From NCBI GenBank assembly GCA_903886985.1, contig CAISOI010000339.1:1-5860 (forward strand): DNA of 5,860 nucleotides. The letters are read 5' to 3'. How positions within the stretch are numbered: the stretch's first letter is position 1; every line of letters starts with the position of its first letter. The DNA comes from an uncultured Chthonomonas sp. (GTDB lineage: Bacteria > Armatimonadota > Chthonomonadetes > Chthonomonadales > CAJBBX01). The notes beneath the pieces were generated by a model. That model was not told where the DNA came from. It saw only the letters and a list, made by a program, of their open reading frames with translations, and ran no database searches. Made by a program: the position numbers and the translations under genes. Positions 1 to 5,860 of the stretch are shown here, in pieces.

Positions 1-42
1 ACCTCAACTGCTAAGAAGGCGACCACCAAAAAGAAACCGTAG
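1..42 (+). CDS. C-terminal tail of an unidentified plus-strand gene (partial)
   Basis: Reading from base 1 in frame 1 gives TSTAKKATTKKKP followed by a TAG stop at 40-42. The start and body of the gene lie to the left of the window. The Lys/Ala/Thr-rich end resembles the basic tails of nucleic-acid-binding proteins such as HU-like proteins or topoisomerase I, but 13 residues cannot identify it. The frame is supported by the strong plus-strand terminator about 40 nt downstream, where the end of a plus-strand transcript is expected. Frame 2 is also open for about 20 codons, so the choice of frame is likely but not certain. The gene converges on the SulP transporter gene. Confidence 0.55.
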   Translation, partial: TSTAKKATTKKKP

Positions 43-79
43 TGATTTGTCGTTTTTGAAGGTTTGATAGATAAACCGT

Positions 80-115
80 GATTGCCCATTCATTCCGAAT
101 GGGCAATCATTTTTT
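80..115 (+). terminator. Rho-independent terminator of the left-edge plus-strand gene
   Basis: A perfect 12-bp stem is formed by GATTGCCCATTC at 80-91 and GAATGGGCAATC at 97-108. The loop is 5 nt (ATTCC), and a run of six T follows at 110-115. It lies 38 nt after the TAG of the upstream gene, as expected for an intrinsic terminator. Read on the minus strand, the same hairpin is preceded by A and followed by ACGGTTTATC with no U tract, so it should terminate mainly plus-strand transcription. For a minus-strand sulP transcript it would at most be a 3'-end stabilising hairpin. It overlaps the sulP stop codon at 107-109. Confidence 0.9.
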
Positions 116-1807
116 CGACTCGTCTCCAATTTCGATCGTTGAAAGTTCTTCAAATAGAACCTCAGCTCTCTCGATTGCACTCGAAATATTTAGACAAATA
201 TTCTCTTTGCCCAGGACACTCTCGAAATCTGCCTTCTGTATTGCTCGCAACGGCTGACCAGAAGCTCCGCACAAAACGAGAGCCCGACCAGACCCGTGTA
301 CCTTCTTCGCAAACTCTTCAATTGCTTGAATTCCTGTGGCGTCAATGGCGGTCATGTTTCGCAGTCGAAGCAACACGACGGGCTTCATTGTTGAAATATC
401 AGAAATGAGATCTGTCAATTTGTCAGTTGCGCCAAACAAGAATGGTCCATGAATTCTGTATAAGCTGACGAATGTGGGTATCGGTTTGTCTTGCAAAATG
501 TGAACCCTGCCGTCATCAACATATTCAGGTGTAACTTCTGATACAGTTGTTGTAGAGGTCACTTTCTCAATATAAAGCAGAGCAGCAAGAATCATGCCCA
601 CAGTAACTGCCACAGTCAGATCCGCGAAAACCGTCAATCCAAAGGTAACGATCCACACGACTCTATCTGCGCGAGGTGACTTCAGGATTTCAGGTATCTC
701 GGACCACTCTCCCATATTATAGGAGACGACAAACAATATCGCAGCGAGTGAAGCGAGGGGAACATTCTTGACCAATGGAGCAGCGAAGAGAATGATAAGC
801 AATAACGTTATTGAATGGATCATTCCTGATACAGGCGTCTTTGCACCTGACCTAATATTGGTAGCAGTGCGCGCTATGGCCCCGGTAGCCGGAAGCCCTC
901 CGAATAAGGGTGACGCTATGTTGGCAATTCCTTGGGCCACCAGTTCGACGTTAGGGTTATGCCTGTCGCCCGACATTCGGTCAGCGACCACCGCAGACAT
1001 TAGCGATTCTATCGCTCCCAGCATCGCCACGGTTACGGCTGGAAGCAATAACCCTGAGATCATATGAATTTGAAATTGTGGAATGGCTATTGAAGGTAAT
1101 CCCGATGGGATACCTCCAAACTTCGTACCGACGGTCGCAACTGCAGAGTGAGTCAGTGTCACATAAAGAGTTCCTGATATGAGTGCAACAATGTATCCCG
1201 GAATACGTTTAACGTATTTGACTACAAGAATAATTGCCAGTAATGAACAGAGTGATAGTCCGAGGGTTTCATACGATAACGTCGATCCATGGGAAAGGAG
1301 GACTTCAATCTTGGCAAAGAACTCACTTGGGACTTTTTCAACTTGAAGCCCAAAGAAGTCTTTGATTTGTGTACTGGCAATGAGAACAGCAATTCCATTT
1401 GTGAACCCAACGACTACAGGTCTGGGTATGTACTTAACTGCCGTTCCTAAGCCAGTTACCCCAAGCAGAACCAGCAAAACACCAGCCATCATTGTGCACA
1501 TGAAAAGCCCGTCTATTCCATGTTTCGCAATGATACCTGAGACCACAACCACGAAGGCGCCCGTTGGTCCTCCGATCTGTACTTTGGAGCCACCAAGCAG
1601 TGATACCAAGAAGCCGGTTACAATGGCGCAATAGATTCCAGCCTGTGGGGACATTCCTGAGCTTATGGCAAATGCCATCGCAAGTGGTAGCGCAACCAGC
1701 CCGACTGTAATACCTGATATCAGGTCTTGCAGAAAGGTTGAGACGTTGTAATGTTGGAGGGCGATGAAGGATTTAGGAATCCAAGGGTTCACGGGTTTCA
1801 TCATCAT
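107..1807 (-). CDS. SulP-family inorganic anion transporter with STAS domain
   Basis: This 566-aa inner-membrane secondary transporter belongs to the SulP/SLC26 family, which moves sulfate, bicarbonate, dicarboxylates or related anions. The length is normal and complete. A hydrophobic core at residues about 25-415 has the size of the 14-segment SulP fold. It includes the family stretch QAGIYCAIVTGFLVSLLGG near 55-73, then GGPTGAF near 79-85, the TM8 stretch AIESLMSA near 265-272, and LPATGAIARTATNIRSGAK near 305-323. A cytoplasmic STAS domain spans about 445-555, with DATG at 489-492; Thr491 sits where anti-sigma antagonists carry the phosphorylatable Ser/Thr. The acidic TM8 residue is Glu267. 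In characterised relatives Glu at this place is associated with proton coupling, while the Na+/bicarbonate transporter BicA has Asp, so a proton-coupled type is the better guess. The substrate cannot be read from the sequence. Translation must begin at one of three consecutive ATGs (1799-1807), because an in-frame TAA lies at 1811-1813. The Shine-Dalgarno is weak (AAGAA directly before the first ATG), which would suit the third ATG best. Its 3' end overlaps the convergent terminator. Confidence 0.95.
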   Translation of the reverse strand: MMMKPVNPWIPKSFIALQHYNVSTFLQDLISGITVGLVALPLAMAFAISSGMSPQAGIYCAIVTGFLVSLLGGSKVQIGGPTGAFVVVVSGIIAKHGIDGLFMCTMMAGVLLVLLGVTGLGTAVKYIPRPVVVGFTNGIAVLIASTQIKDFFGLQVEKVPSEFFAKIEVLLSHGSTLSYETLGLSLCSLLAIILVVKYVKRIPGYIVALISGTLYVTLTHSAVATVGTKFGGIPSGLPSIAIPQFQIHMISGLLLPAVTVAMLGAIESLMSAVVADRMSGDRHNPNVELVAQGIANIASPLFGGLPATGAIARTATNIRSGAKTPVSGMIHSITLLLIILFAAPLVKNVPLASLAAILFVVSYNMGEWSEIPEILKSPRADRVVWIVTFGLTVFADLTVAVTVGMILAALLYIEKVTSTTTVSEVTPEYVDDGRVHILQDKPIPTFVSLYRIHGPFLFGATDKLTDLISDISTMKPVVLLRLRNMTAIDATGIQAIEEFAKKVHGSGRALVLCGASGQPLRAIQKADFESVLGKENICLNISSAIERAEVLFEELSTIEIGDESKK

Positions 1808-1836
1808 TTCTTAAGATTGAACAGCAAAATTATTCT

Positions 1837-1859
1837 ATAAATGAAAATGTACCATTTAT
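1837..1859 (-). promoter_or_regulatory. Inverted repeat at the predicted sulP transcription start (possible operator)
   Basis: Exact 7-bp arms ATAAATG (1837-1843) and CATTTAT (1853-1859) are separated by 9 bp. On the minus strand the repeat begins 4 bp after the -10 box of the predicted sulP promoter and covers the expected +1 near 1857. This is a typical place for a repressor operator. The arms are AT-rich and the gap is AT-rich overall, so a chance repeat is possible. As RNA the stem would be weak, so a DNA-level role is more likely if there is one. Confidence 0.35.
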
Positions 1860-1863
1860 GGCG

Positions 1864-1893
1864 ATTATAATACGAGGTAGACAAATTTTACAA
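1864..1893 (-). promoter_or_regulatory. Predicted sigma70-type promoter of the SulP gene
   Basis: On the minus strand a perfect -10 hexamer TATAAT (1864-1869) lies 18 bp downstream of a -35-like TTGTAA (1888-1893, four of six matches to TTGACA). Initiation near 1857 would give a leader of about 50 nt before the sulP ATGs. The -35 begins 10 bp after the hyuA stop codon, so the promoter fits entirely in the 96-bp intergenic gap. This suggests that sulP is transcribed independently of smc-hyuA, although no terminator separates them. Confidence 0.6.
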
Positions 1894-1903
1894 CAGATTC
1901 GAC

Positions 1904-3883
1904 TTAACCCCTTGTGAGAACCAAATTGTCGAATTCATCGGAGACTGCATTCCAACTCGACGGGATAAAAGTAGTGGCATCGTTCTGGATGACAATAGCA
2001 TAACCAGAAATTTTCTGACCTCGAGCAATGAGATCCCGTCGGTAGATAGGAACCGACAAGGATTGGTTGTTCACCACAAGTGTTGAATTGCCTATTGGTC
2101 TACATTGAGTGTTTGGAGCATTGGAACGGAATATGTCGTGCTCCAAGTTATGCTTACCTGATATCGTTACATTTAATGTAGTGATCTCAACAGGAAGATC
2201 TGGGCTGGAATAGCCATATTTCTTCTTGTGTGCACGATGAAAACGGCTCGCTATTTCACGCAGATTTTCCGAATAGGAAATTGTTAACGTATAGGATTGA
2301 CCTTTGTACCGCGCCTCGACTTCTTTAGTAACCTTCTGACTTTTCAAATTGATGTTCTCTTTTTTGAATTCGCTTCGCCCGTCCTTAATTAGCCCCTCCA
2401 ACTTTGCCGCCACATGCTCGTTGTTGCTATCTTCTGCAATACAAAAGTGAGAAACGAAATAGTCTCTTCGGACGTCGGCTATTGCCAGACCGATGGCAGA
2501 TAGTGCTCCGGGATATCTAGGAACAATTACGGTTTCAATGGCGAGAAGTTCTGCCAACTCCACTGCATGAAGACCACCGGATCCGCCGAAGGACATAAGT
2601 GCGTATTCCGCAGGATTGTGCCCTTGCTCGACACTAATATGGCGTAACGCTCTCGCCATCTGGGCATTGGCGATCTGTATTATCCCTTCAGCAGATTCGG
2701 TCGGACTCATCTTTAGCCGAGAGCCAAAGGTTTTAAACCTTTCCTGAACCCTTACGAGGTTCATCATTATCCCGCCACCCAATGTAGTTGATGCGGGCAG
2801 CCTTCCCAGAAACAGGTTTGCGTCTGTAACGGTTAATCTGTCACCAACACCGTAAGCGACGGGTCCAGGAGATGCACCCGCACTCTCCGGTCCGACCCGC
2901 AACGATCCTGCATTGTCAATTTTTGCCATAGACCCGCCGCCGGCACCTACTGTGTGAATATTCATCATAGGTGTGAGAAGAGGAAGCCCTGCTATTTCTC
3001 CGTTGCGAACAGTCTGGAGCGCGCCATTGACTAATGCAACATCTGTGGAAGTGCCGCCCATGTCAAACGTTAGCATTCGTCTGTAGCCTGTTTTTATGCC
3101 AATTGCATTAGCTGCCACCAAACCACCAGCGGGACCTGAGAGAGCCGTTTTCGCCGCCATGCGGGCGGCTTCTGATGCGAGCATTGTGCCGCCGTTCGAC
3201 TGCATAACTGAAAGATTAAGAGCACCAAGTCTACCAAGACCATCCGAAAACCTATCGATATATCTCTGCATCACCGGCAAGACAAAGGCATTAGCACATA
3301 CGGTGCTGGTACGTTCATATTCACGAAATTCAGGTGAGATTTCAGAAGACACAGAAACTAGGAAACCACTTTCCCGCAGTTTTTGGGCGATGAGAGCTTC
3401 ATGATGAGGCTTGAGGAACGAAAACAACAGGCAAATGGCAACTGACTCAACTTTTTCCGACTTAAGGGTATCAATTATTGGTTCAAGATCGTCCAAAATG
3501 AGGGGCCTCAGAACATTACCTTGCCAATCAAGTCGTTCATCAATTTCAAATCTCAGATTGCGAGGAACCAAAGGTTGGCGAGACGCAGGTGAAAGCGAAT
3601 AGAGTTCGTCTCGCGTTTGACGGGCGATTTCAAGGACATCCTTACATCCCTTTGTAGTAATGAGAGCAGTTATTGCACCTTTTCGCTCAAGCAGGGCGTT
3701 GGTTGCAACCGTCGTTCCGTGGATTAGGTGGAAGGGGCGAAGTGACTGTTCCGCCTGAATGGTATTCAGAATTGCTGATTCAGGACTAAATGGAGTGGAC
3801 GGAACCTTTTTTACCCGGAGATTGTTTCCGTCAAGAAACACAAAGTCAGTAAATGTACCTCCTGAATCGACTCCGATTATCAT
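1904..3883 (-). CDS. Hydantoinase/oxoprolinase family protein, HyuA-type subunit
   Basis: The 659-aa protein is full length for HyuA (N-methylhydantoinase A, 5-oxoprolinase N-half, acetone/acetophenone carboxylase subunit). These cytoplasmic enzymes use ATP to activate cyclic imides, amides or ketones, usually with a HyuB partner. The N-terminal domain (about 3-170) has the phosphate-binding GVDSGGTFTD at 4-13 and HGTTVATNALLER at 55-67. PEFREYERTST lies at 184-194. The central ASKHA-like domain (about 195-475) has LSGPAGG at 248-254, a second phosphate loop FDMGGTSTDVALV at 273-285, HTVGAGGGS at 310-318, GPESAGASPGP at 331-341, TVTDANLFLGRLP at 351-363 and FGGSGGLHA at 432-440. The C-terminal domain has EARYKGQSYTL (523-533) and the YRR..LIARGQKISG stretch near 614-627. 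GYA at 627-629 replaces the more usual GPA. The ATG is set by the glycine-rich motif starting at residue 4 and by a strong Shine-Dalgarno 7 nt upstream. It follows smc by 24 nt and probably shares its transcript. No hyuB lies on either side, so the substrate cannot be inferred and the product may need a partner encoded elsewhere. Confidence 0.93.
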   Translation of the reverse strand: MIIGVDSGGTFTDFVFLDGNNLRVKKVPSTPFSPESAILNTIQAEQSLRPFHLIHGTTVATNALLERKGAITALITTKGCKDVLEIARQTRDELYSLSPASRQPLVPRNLRFEIDERLDWQGNVLRPLILDDLEPIIDTLKSEKVESVAICLLFSFLKPHHEALIAQKLRESGFLVSVSSEISPEFREYERTSTVCANAFVLPVMQRYIDRFSDGLGRLGALNLSVMQSNGGTMLASEAARMAAKTALSGPAGGLVAANAIGIKTGYRRMLTFDMGGTSTDVALVNGALQTVRNGEIAGLPLLTPMMNIHTVGAGGGSMAKIDNAGSLRVGPESAGASPGPVAYGVGDRLTVTDANLFLGRLPASTTLGGGIMMNLVRVQERFKTFGSRLKMSPTESAEGIIQIANAQMARALRHISVEQGHNPAEYALMSFGGSGGLHAVELAELLAIETVIVPRYPGALSAIGLAIADVRRDYFVSHFCIAEDSNNEHVAAKLEGLIKDGRSEFKKENINLKSQKVTKEVEARYKGQSYTLTISYSENLREIASRFHRAHKKKYGYSSPDLPVEITTLNVTISGKHNLEHDIFRSNAPNTQCRPIGNSTLVVNNQSLSVPIYRRDLIARGQKISGYAIVIQNDATTFIPSSWNAVSDEFDNLVLTRG

Positions 3884-3890
3884 TTGAGGG

Positions 3891-3897
3891 TCACCTC
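3891..3897 (-). promoter_or_regulatory. Strong Shine-Dalgarno of the hyuA-type gene
   Basis: GAGGTGA on the minus strand lies 7 nt before the ATG at 3881-3883, inside the 24-nt gap after the smc TAG. It fixes the hyuA start and shows that the gene is initiated on its own rather than by read-through from smc. There is no room for a separate promoter in the gap, which supports an smc-hyuA transcript unless a promoter lies inside smc. Confidence 0.85.
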
Positions 3898-3907
3898 GTC
3901 GCGAAGA

Positions 3908-5860
3908 CTATGTTGGCTGCGAGATAACCACTGCCTGATCTAATTCAGACTCGGTTGCTTCTTCAGGAACTTTGTAAGAAATAATACTCGACACTCCGGG
4001 ATCTCGCATGGTCACACCGTACCAGCGAGGAGCGGCTTCCATTGTTGTCGGGTTGTGAGTAATCACAATGAACTGGGTATCTGCACTGAATTCTTTGACC
4101 AATCGAACGAACTTATCGACGTTGACACCATCGAGAGGGGCATCTACCTCATCAAGCAGTACAAACGGACTCGGGCGTACAGCCAGGAAACTAAAAAGTA
4201 GAGCGACAGCGGTCAAGGCCCGCTCACCACCTGAGAGCAGTGAGAGGTGTTGAGGTTTCTTGCCAGGAGGTTGAGCATAGACTTCAATACCTGTTTCGAG
4301 CAGATCATCAGGAAGAGTCAAGACAAGTTTTGTATTGCCGCCGCCGAATAGTCGTTCGAAGAGTTCAGAGAATTTCAAAGACACCGCATTGAAGGTTTCC
4401 ATGAATGCCCCACGCGTACTATCATCTATTTCTGAGATAGTGGCCAATAGCGACTCCCGTGCGCTCTCCAGATCCGTCCTTTGTTCGGCCAGAAAATCGT
4501 GACGTTCGGTAAGTCTTTCGAATTCTTCTACGGCGCCGGTATTGACTTGTCCCATGTTGCGAATTTCCCGCCGTAATCGTGAAATCTCCGTGGAAGTCTC
4601 TTTGTCAACTTCTCCGACGTCAGTTTTGGCAATCGCTTCTTCCTGAGTGATGCCATATTCCTGCAAGAGGCGCTCAGCCGTCTGAGCCTGCCTAACTTCC
4701 AGGCGTGCCATACGAAGTTCCGTATCATGAACGTGTTGGAGCGTCGAAGACTTGCGCTGTGCCATCTCCTTAAGAACATTGCTTCGGTTAAAACTTTCAA
4801 GTCGTAACTCTTCACGCTTGTCCGATAACTCTTTCAGACGTAGGCTTGCATCTGATAAGTGAGATTTTGCTTGTATGAGTTTTTCTTGCAAATCGCTGCG
4901 CATTGCTTCTGCATCCGCGAACTGAGATCCAGCCATTTCGCGCTGTAATTCCCTTGCACGAATATCGGTTTCAGCTACCACAAGGGCTTCTTTGTTCATA
5001 GTCAGAGTTCTCTTGCTGGCGTTCAGCTTTTCCGACAATCTACCGACGTTAACTTCCAGAGAGACCGCTCTAGTTCTGGCTTCATCTCTCAGTGCAGTTA
5101 AGTTGCGAATTTGTTCTACAGCTGCAGCAATTGCATCATCTGCCGACGTATCTTCTTGTCTTCCGGATTCAACTTTTGCAGCCCATTCTTGGGCTTCGAT
5201 TTCCAGCGTAGATAGTGTCACGAGTAGGCGATCATACTGTGCATTACTTTCCGCAATAGCTGAAAGTAACCTTTGACTGTCCTTTTCAGCGGCATTCAAG
5301 TCACGTTCGGAAGTAGCAATGGCAATACTAATTTGAGATACATCCTTGGAAAGTTGACTCAATTGTGATTCAATATTTCCAATTTGGATTCCAATTTGCT
5401 TGATCTCTTCTGAAGATGCTTCCACGGTCGCCTTAAGAGATGGAATAGTCTTGTTAAGATCGTCAATCTCGCCTTTGCGCCCAACGAGGTGAGCGCCCCT
5501 GCCTCCAAGAGAACCACCAGACAGGGACCCACCGGGCGTTATCAATTCGCCGTCTATTGTCACAATTCGGTTCCAGTTACAGTTCAATCTGCGGGAAGCT
5601 TCGATGGCAGAATCCATGTCTTTGGCGACAACGACGCGTCCAAGATTCATCTGTAAAACAATATCGAATTCGGGGTCAACGCTCACAAGGTCAGAAGCAA
5701 GCCCGATAATCCCTGGAACCCCTTTCAACGAATCCGAAGTTATGGAATTCGAATGTCGCAAAAGGGGTATCGCCAGAAATGTCGCTCTACCGGCACGTTG
5801 TGTTTTGAGCCAATTGATAGCTGTCTTTGCCTCTGACTCTGTTCGGCAGACGATGTCCTG
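3908..5860 (-). CDS. smc: Chromosome segregation protein SMC, C-terminal half (5' end outside window)
   Basis: The frame is open to the right edge without a start, giving 650 residues. A full bacterial SMC is about 1150-1200 aa, so roughly 530 N-terminal residues, including Walker A, are missing from view. SMC dimers with ScpA/ScpB extrude DNA loops and help resolve and segregate chromosomes. The fragment begins inside the hinge: EAKTAINWLKTQRAGRATFL (10-29), GLASDLV near 53-59 and TPGGSLSGGS (108-117), then GRKGEI. A long antiparallel coiled-coil arm follows at about 130-430, rich in Glu, Lys, Arg, Ser and Leu. The C-terminal ABC head starts at MGQVNTGAVEEF (436-447). It carries the signature LSGGER (542-547), Walker B PFVLLDE (565-571) with Glu571 as the expected catalytic residue, the D-loop APLD (574-577), the switch His602 in VITHN, and the terminal YGVTMRDPGVS stretch. 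A TTG at 5759-5761 that could be taken as a start is an internal Leu codon, because the hinge sequence continues upstream of it. The stop is TAG at 3908-3910. All head motifs visible here are intact. Confidence 0.97.
   Translation of the reverse strand, partial: QDIVCRTESEAKTAINWLKTQRAGRATFLAIPLLRHSNSITSDSLKGVPGIIGLASDLVSVDPEFDIVLQMNLGRVVVAKDMDSAIEASRRLNCNWNRIVTIDGELITPGGSLSGGSLGGRGAHLVGRKGEIDDLNKTIPSLKATVEASSEEIKQIGIQIGNIESQLSQLSKDVSQISIAIATSERDLNAAEKDSQRLLSAIAESNAQYDRLLVTLSTLEIEAQEWAAKVESGRQEDTSADDAIAAAVEQIRNLTALRDEARTRAVSLEVNVGRLSEKLNASKRTLTMNKEALVVAETDIRARELQREMAGSQFADAEAMRSDLQEKLIQAKSHLSDASLRLKELSDKREELRLESFNRSNVLKEMAQRKSSTLQHVHDTELRMARLEVRQAQTAERLLQEYGITQEEAIAKTDVGEVDKETSTEISRLRREIRNMGQVNTGAVEEFERLTERHDFLAEQRTDLESARESLLATISEIDDSTRGAFMETFNAVSLKFSELFERLFGGGNTKLVLTLPDDLLETGIEVYAQPPGKKPQHLSLLSGGERALTAVALLFSFLAVRPSPFVLLDEVDAPLDGVNVDKFVRLVKEFSADTQFIVITHNPTTMEAAPRWYGVTMRDPGVSSIISYKVPEEATESELDQAVVISQPT

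Noticed and set aside
61..77. Small inverted repeat GGTTT-N7-AAACC before the terminator
   Set aside because: Five base pairs with a 7-nt loop is within chance expectation and has no T tract on either strand.
82..408. Plus-strand open frame of 108 codons starting inside the terminator
   Set aside because: It is wholly antisense to the conserved STAS-domain end of the SulP gene, starts in the terminator stem and resembles no protein family I know. It is a shadow of the real gene.
1799..1807. Three consecutive ATG codons at the sulP start as a sign of special translational control
   Set aside because: Runs of Met codons at starts are not rare. They only leave a 1-2 residue uncertainty in the true start.
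4528..4815. Minus-strand open frame of 95 codons within smc
   Set aside because: It lies in another frame of the smc coiled-coil region. The smc frame is continuous and clearly coding, so this is a shadow.
5759..5761. TTG as a start codon for a 617-aa SMC-like protein
   Set aside because: The frame stays open for 33 more codons to the edge, and those codons encode typical SMC hinge sequence (EAKTAINWLKTQRAGRATFL). The TTG is an internal Leu and the gene is cut by the window, not truncated.
1..5860. Search for mobile elements, CRISPR arrays, tRNA/rRNA genes, toxin-antitoxin or defence genes
   Set aside because: Coding sequence of three well-known families covers all but about 180 bases. No terminal repeats, spaced direct repeats or cloverleaf-like segments were seen in the gaps.

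Overview
The window is a compact piece of bacterial chromosome with about 47% G+C by eye. Nearly all of it is coded on the minus strand. Read in the direction of transcription (right to left) it holds three genes. The first is the C-terminal half of a chromosome-condensation SMC ATPase, cut by the right edge. The second is a complete HyuA-type hydantoinase/oxoprolinase subunit. The third is a complete SulP-family anion transporter with a C-terminal STAS domain. At the left edge, 13 codons of a plus-strand gene with a lysine-rich tail run into the window and end at a strong intrinsic terminator that faces the SulP gene.

Layout: 1-42 is the tail of the plus-strand gene. Positions 80-115 hold its terminator, which also contains the last codons of the SulP gene. 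SulP is at 107-1807. Positions 1808-1903 are an AT-rich gap with a good sigma70-like promoter and an inverted repeat at the predicted transcription start. HyuA is at 1904-3883. SMC runs from 3908 off the right edge. SMC and HyuA are only 24 nt apart, with a strong Shine-Dalgarno for hyuA in the gap, so they are probably co-transcribed. SulP probably has its own promoter, but no terminator is visible between hyuA and sulP, so read-through is also possible.

The three products have no obvious shared pathway: chromosome organisation, ATP-dependent amide or cyclic-imide chemistry, and anion transport. I see no phage, transposon, CRISPR, toxin-antitoxin or defence signature. The organism cannot be named securely from this sequence. 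Canonical SMC, Shine-Dalgarno sites and sigma70-type promoter elements show a bacterium. A lineage such as Armatimonadota is possible from the flavour of the SMC head, but this is only an impression.

The region looks like ordinary chromosome. The points worth a second look are the hyuA without a visible hyuB partner, its position behind smc and in the same reading frame, the promoter/inverted-repeat arrangement before sulP, and the terminator shared with the sulP 3' end.
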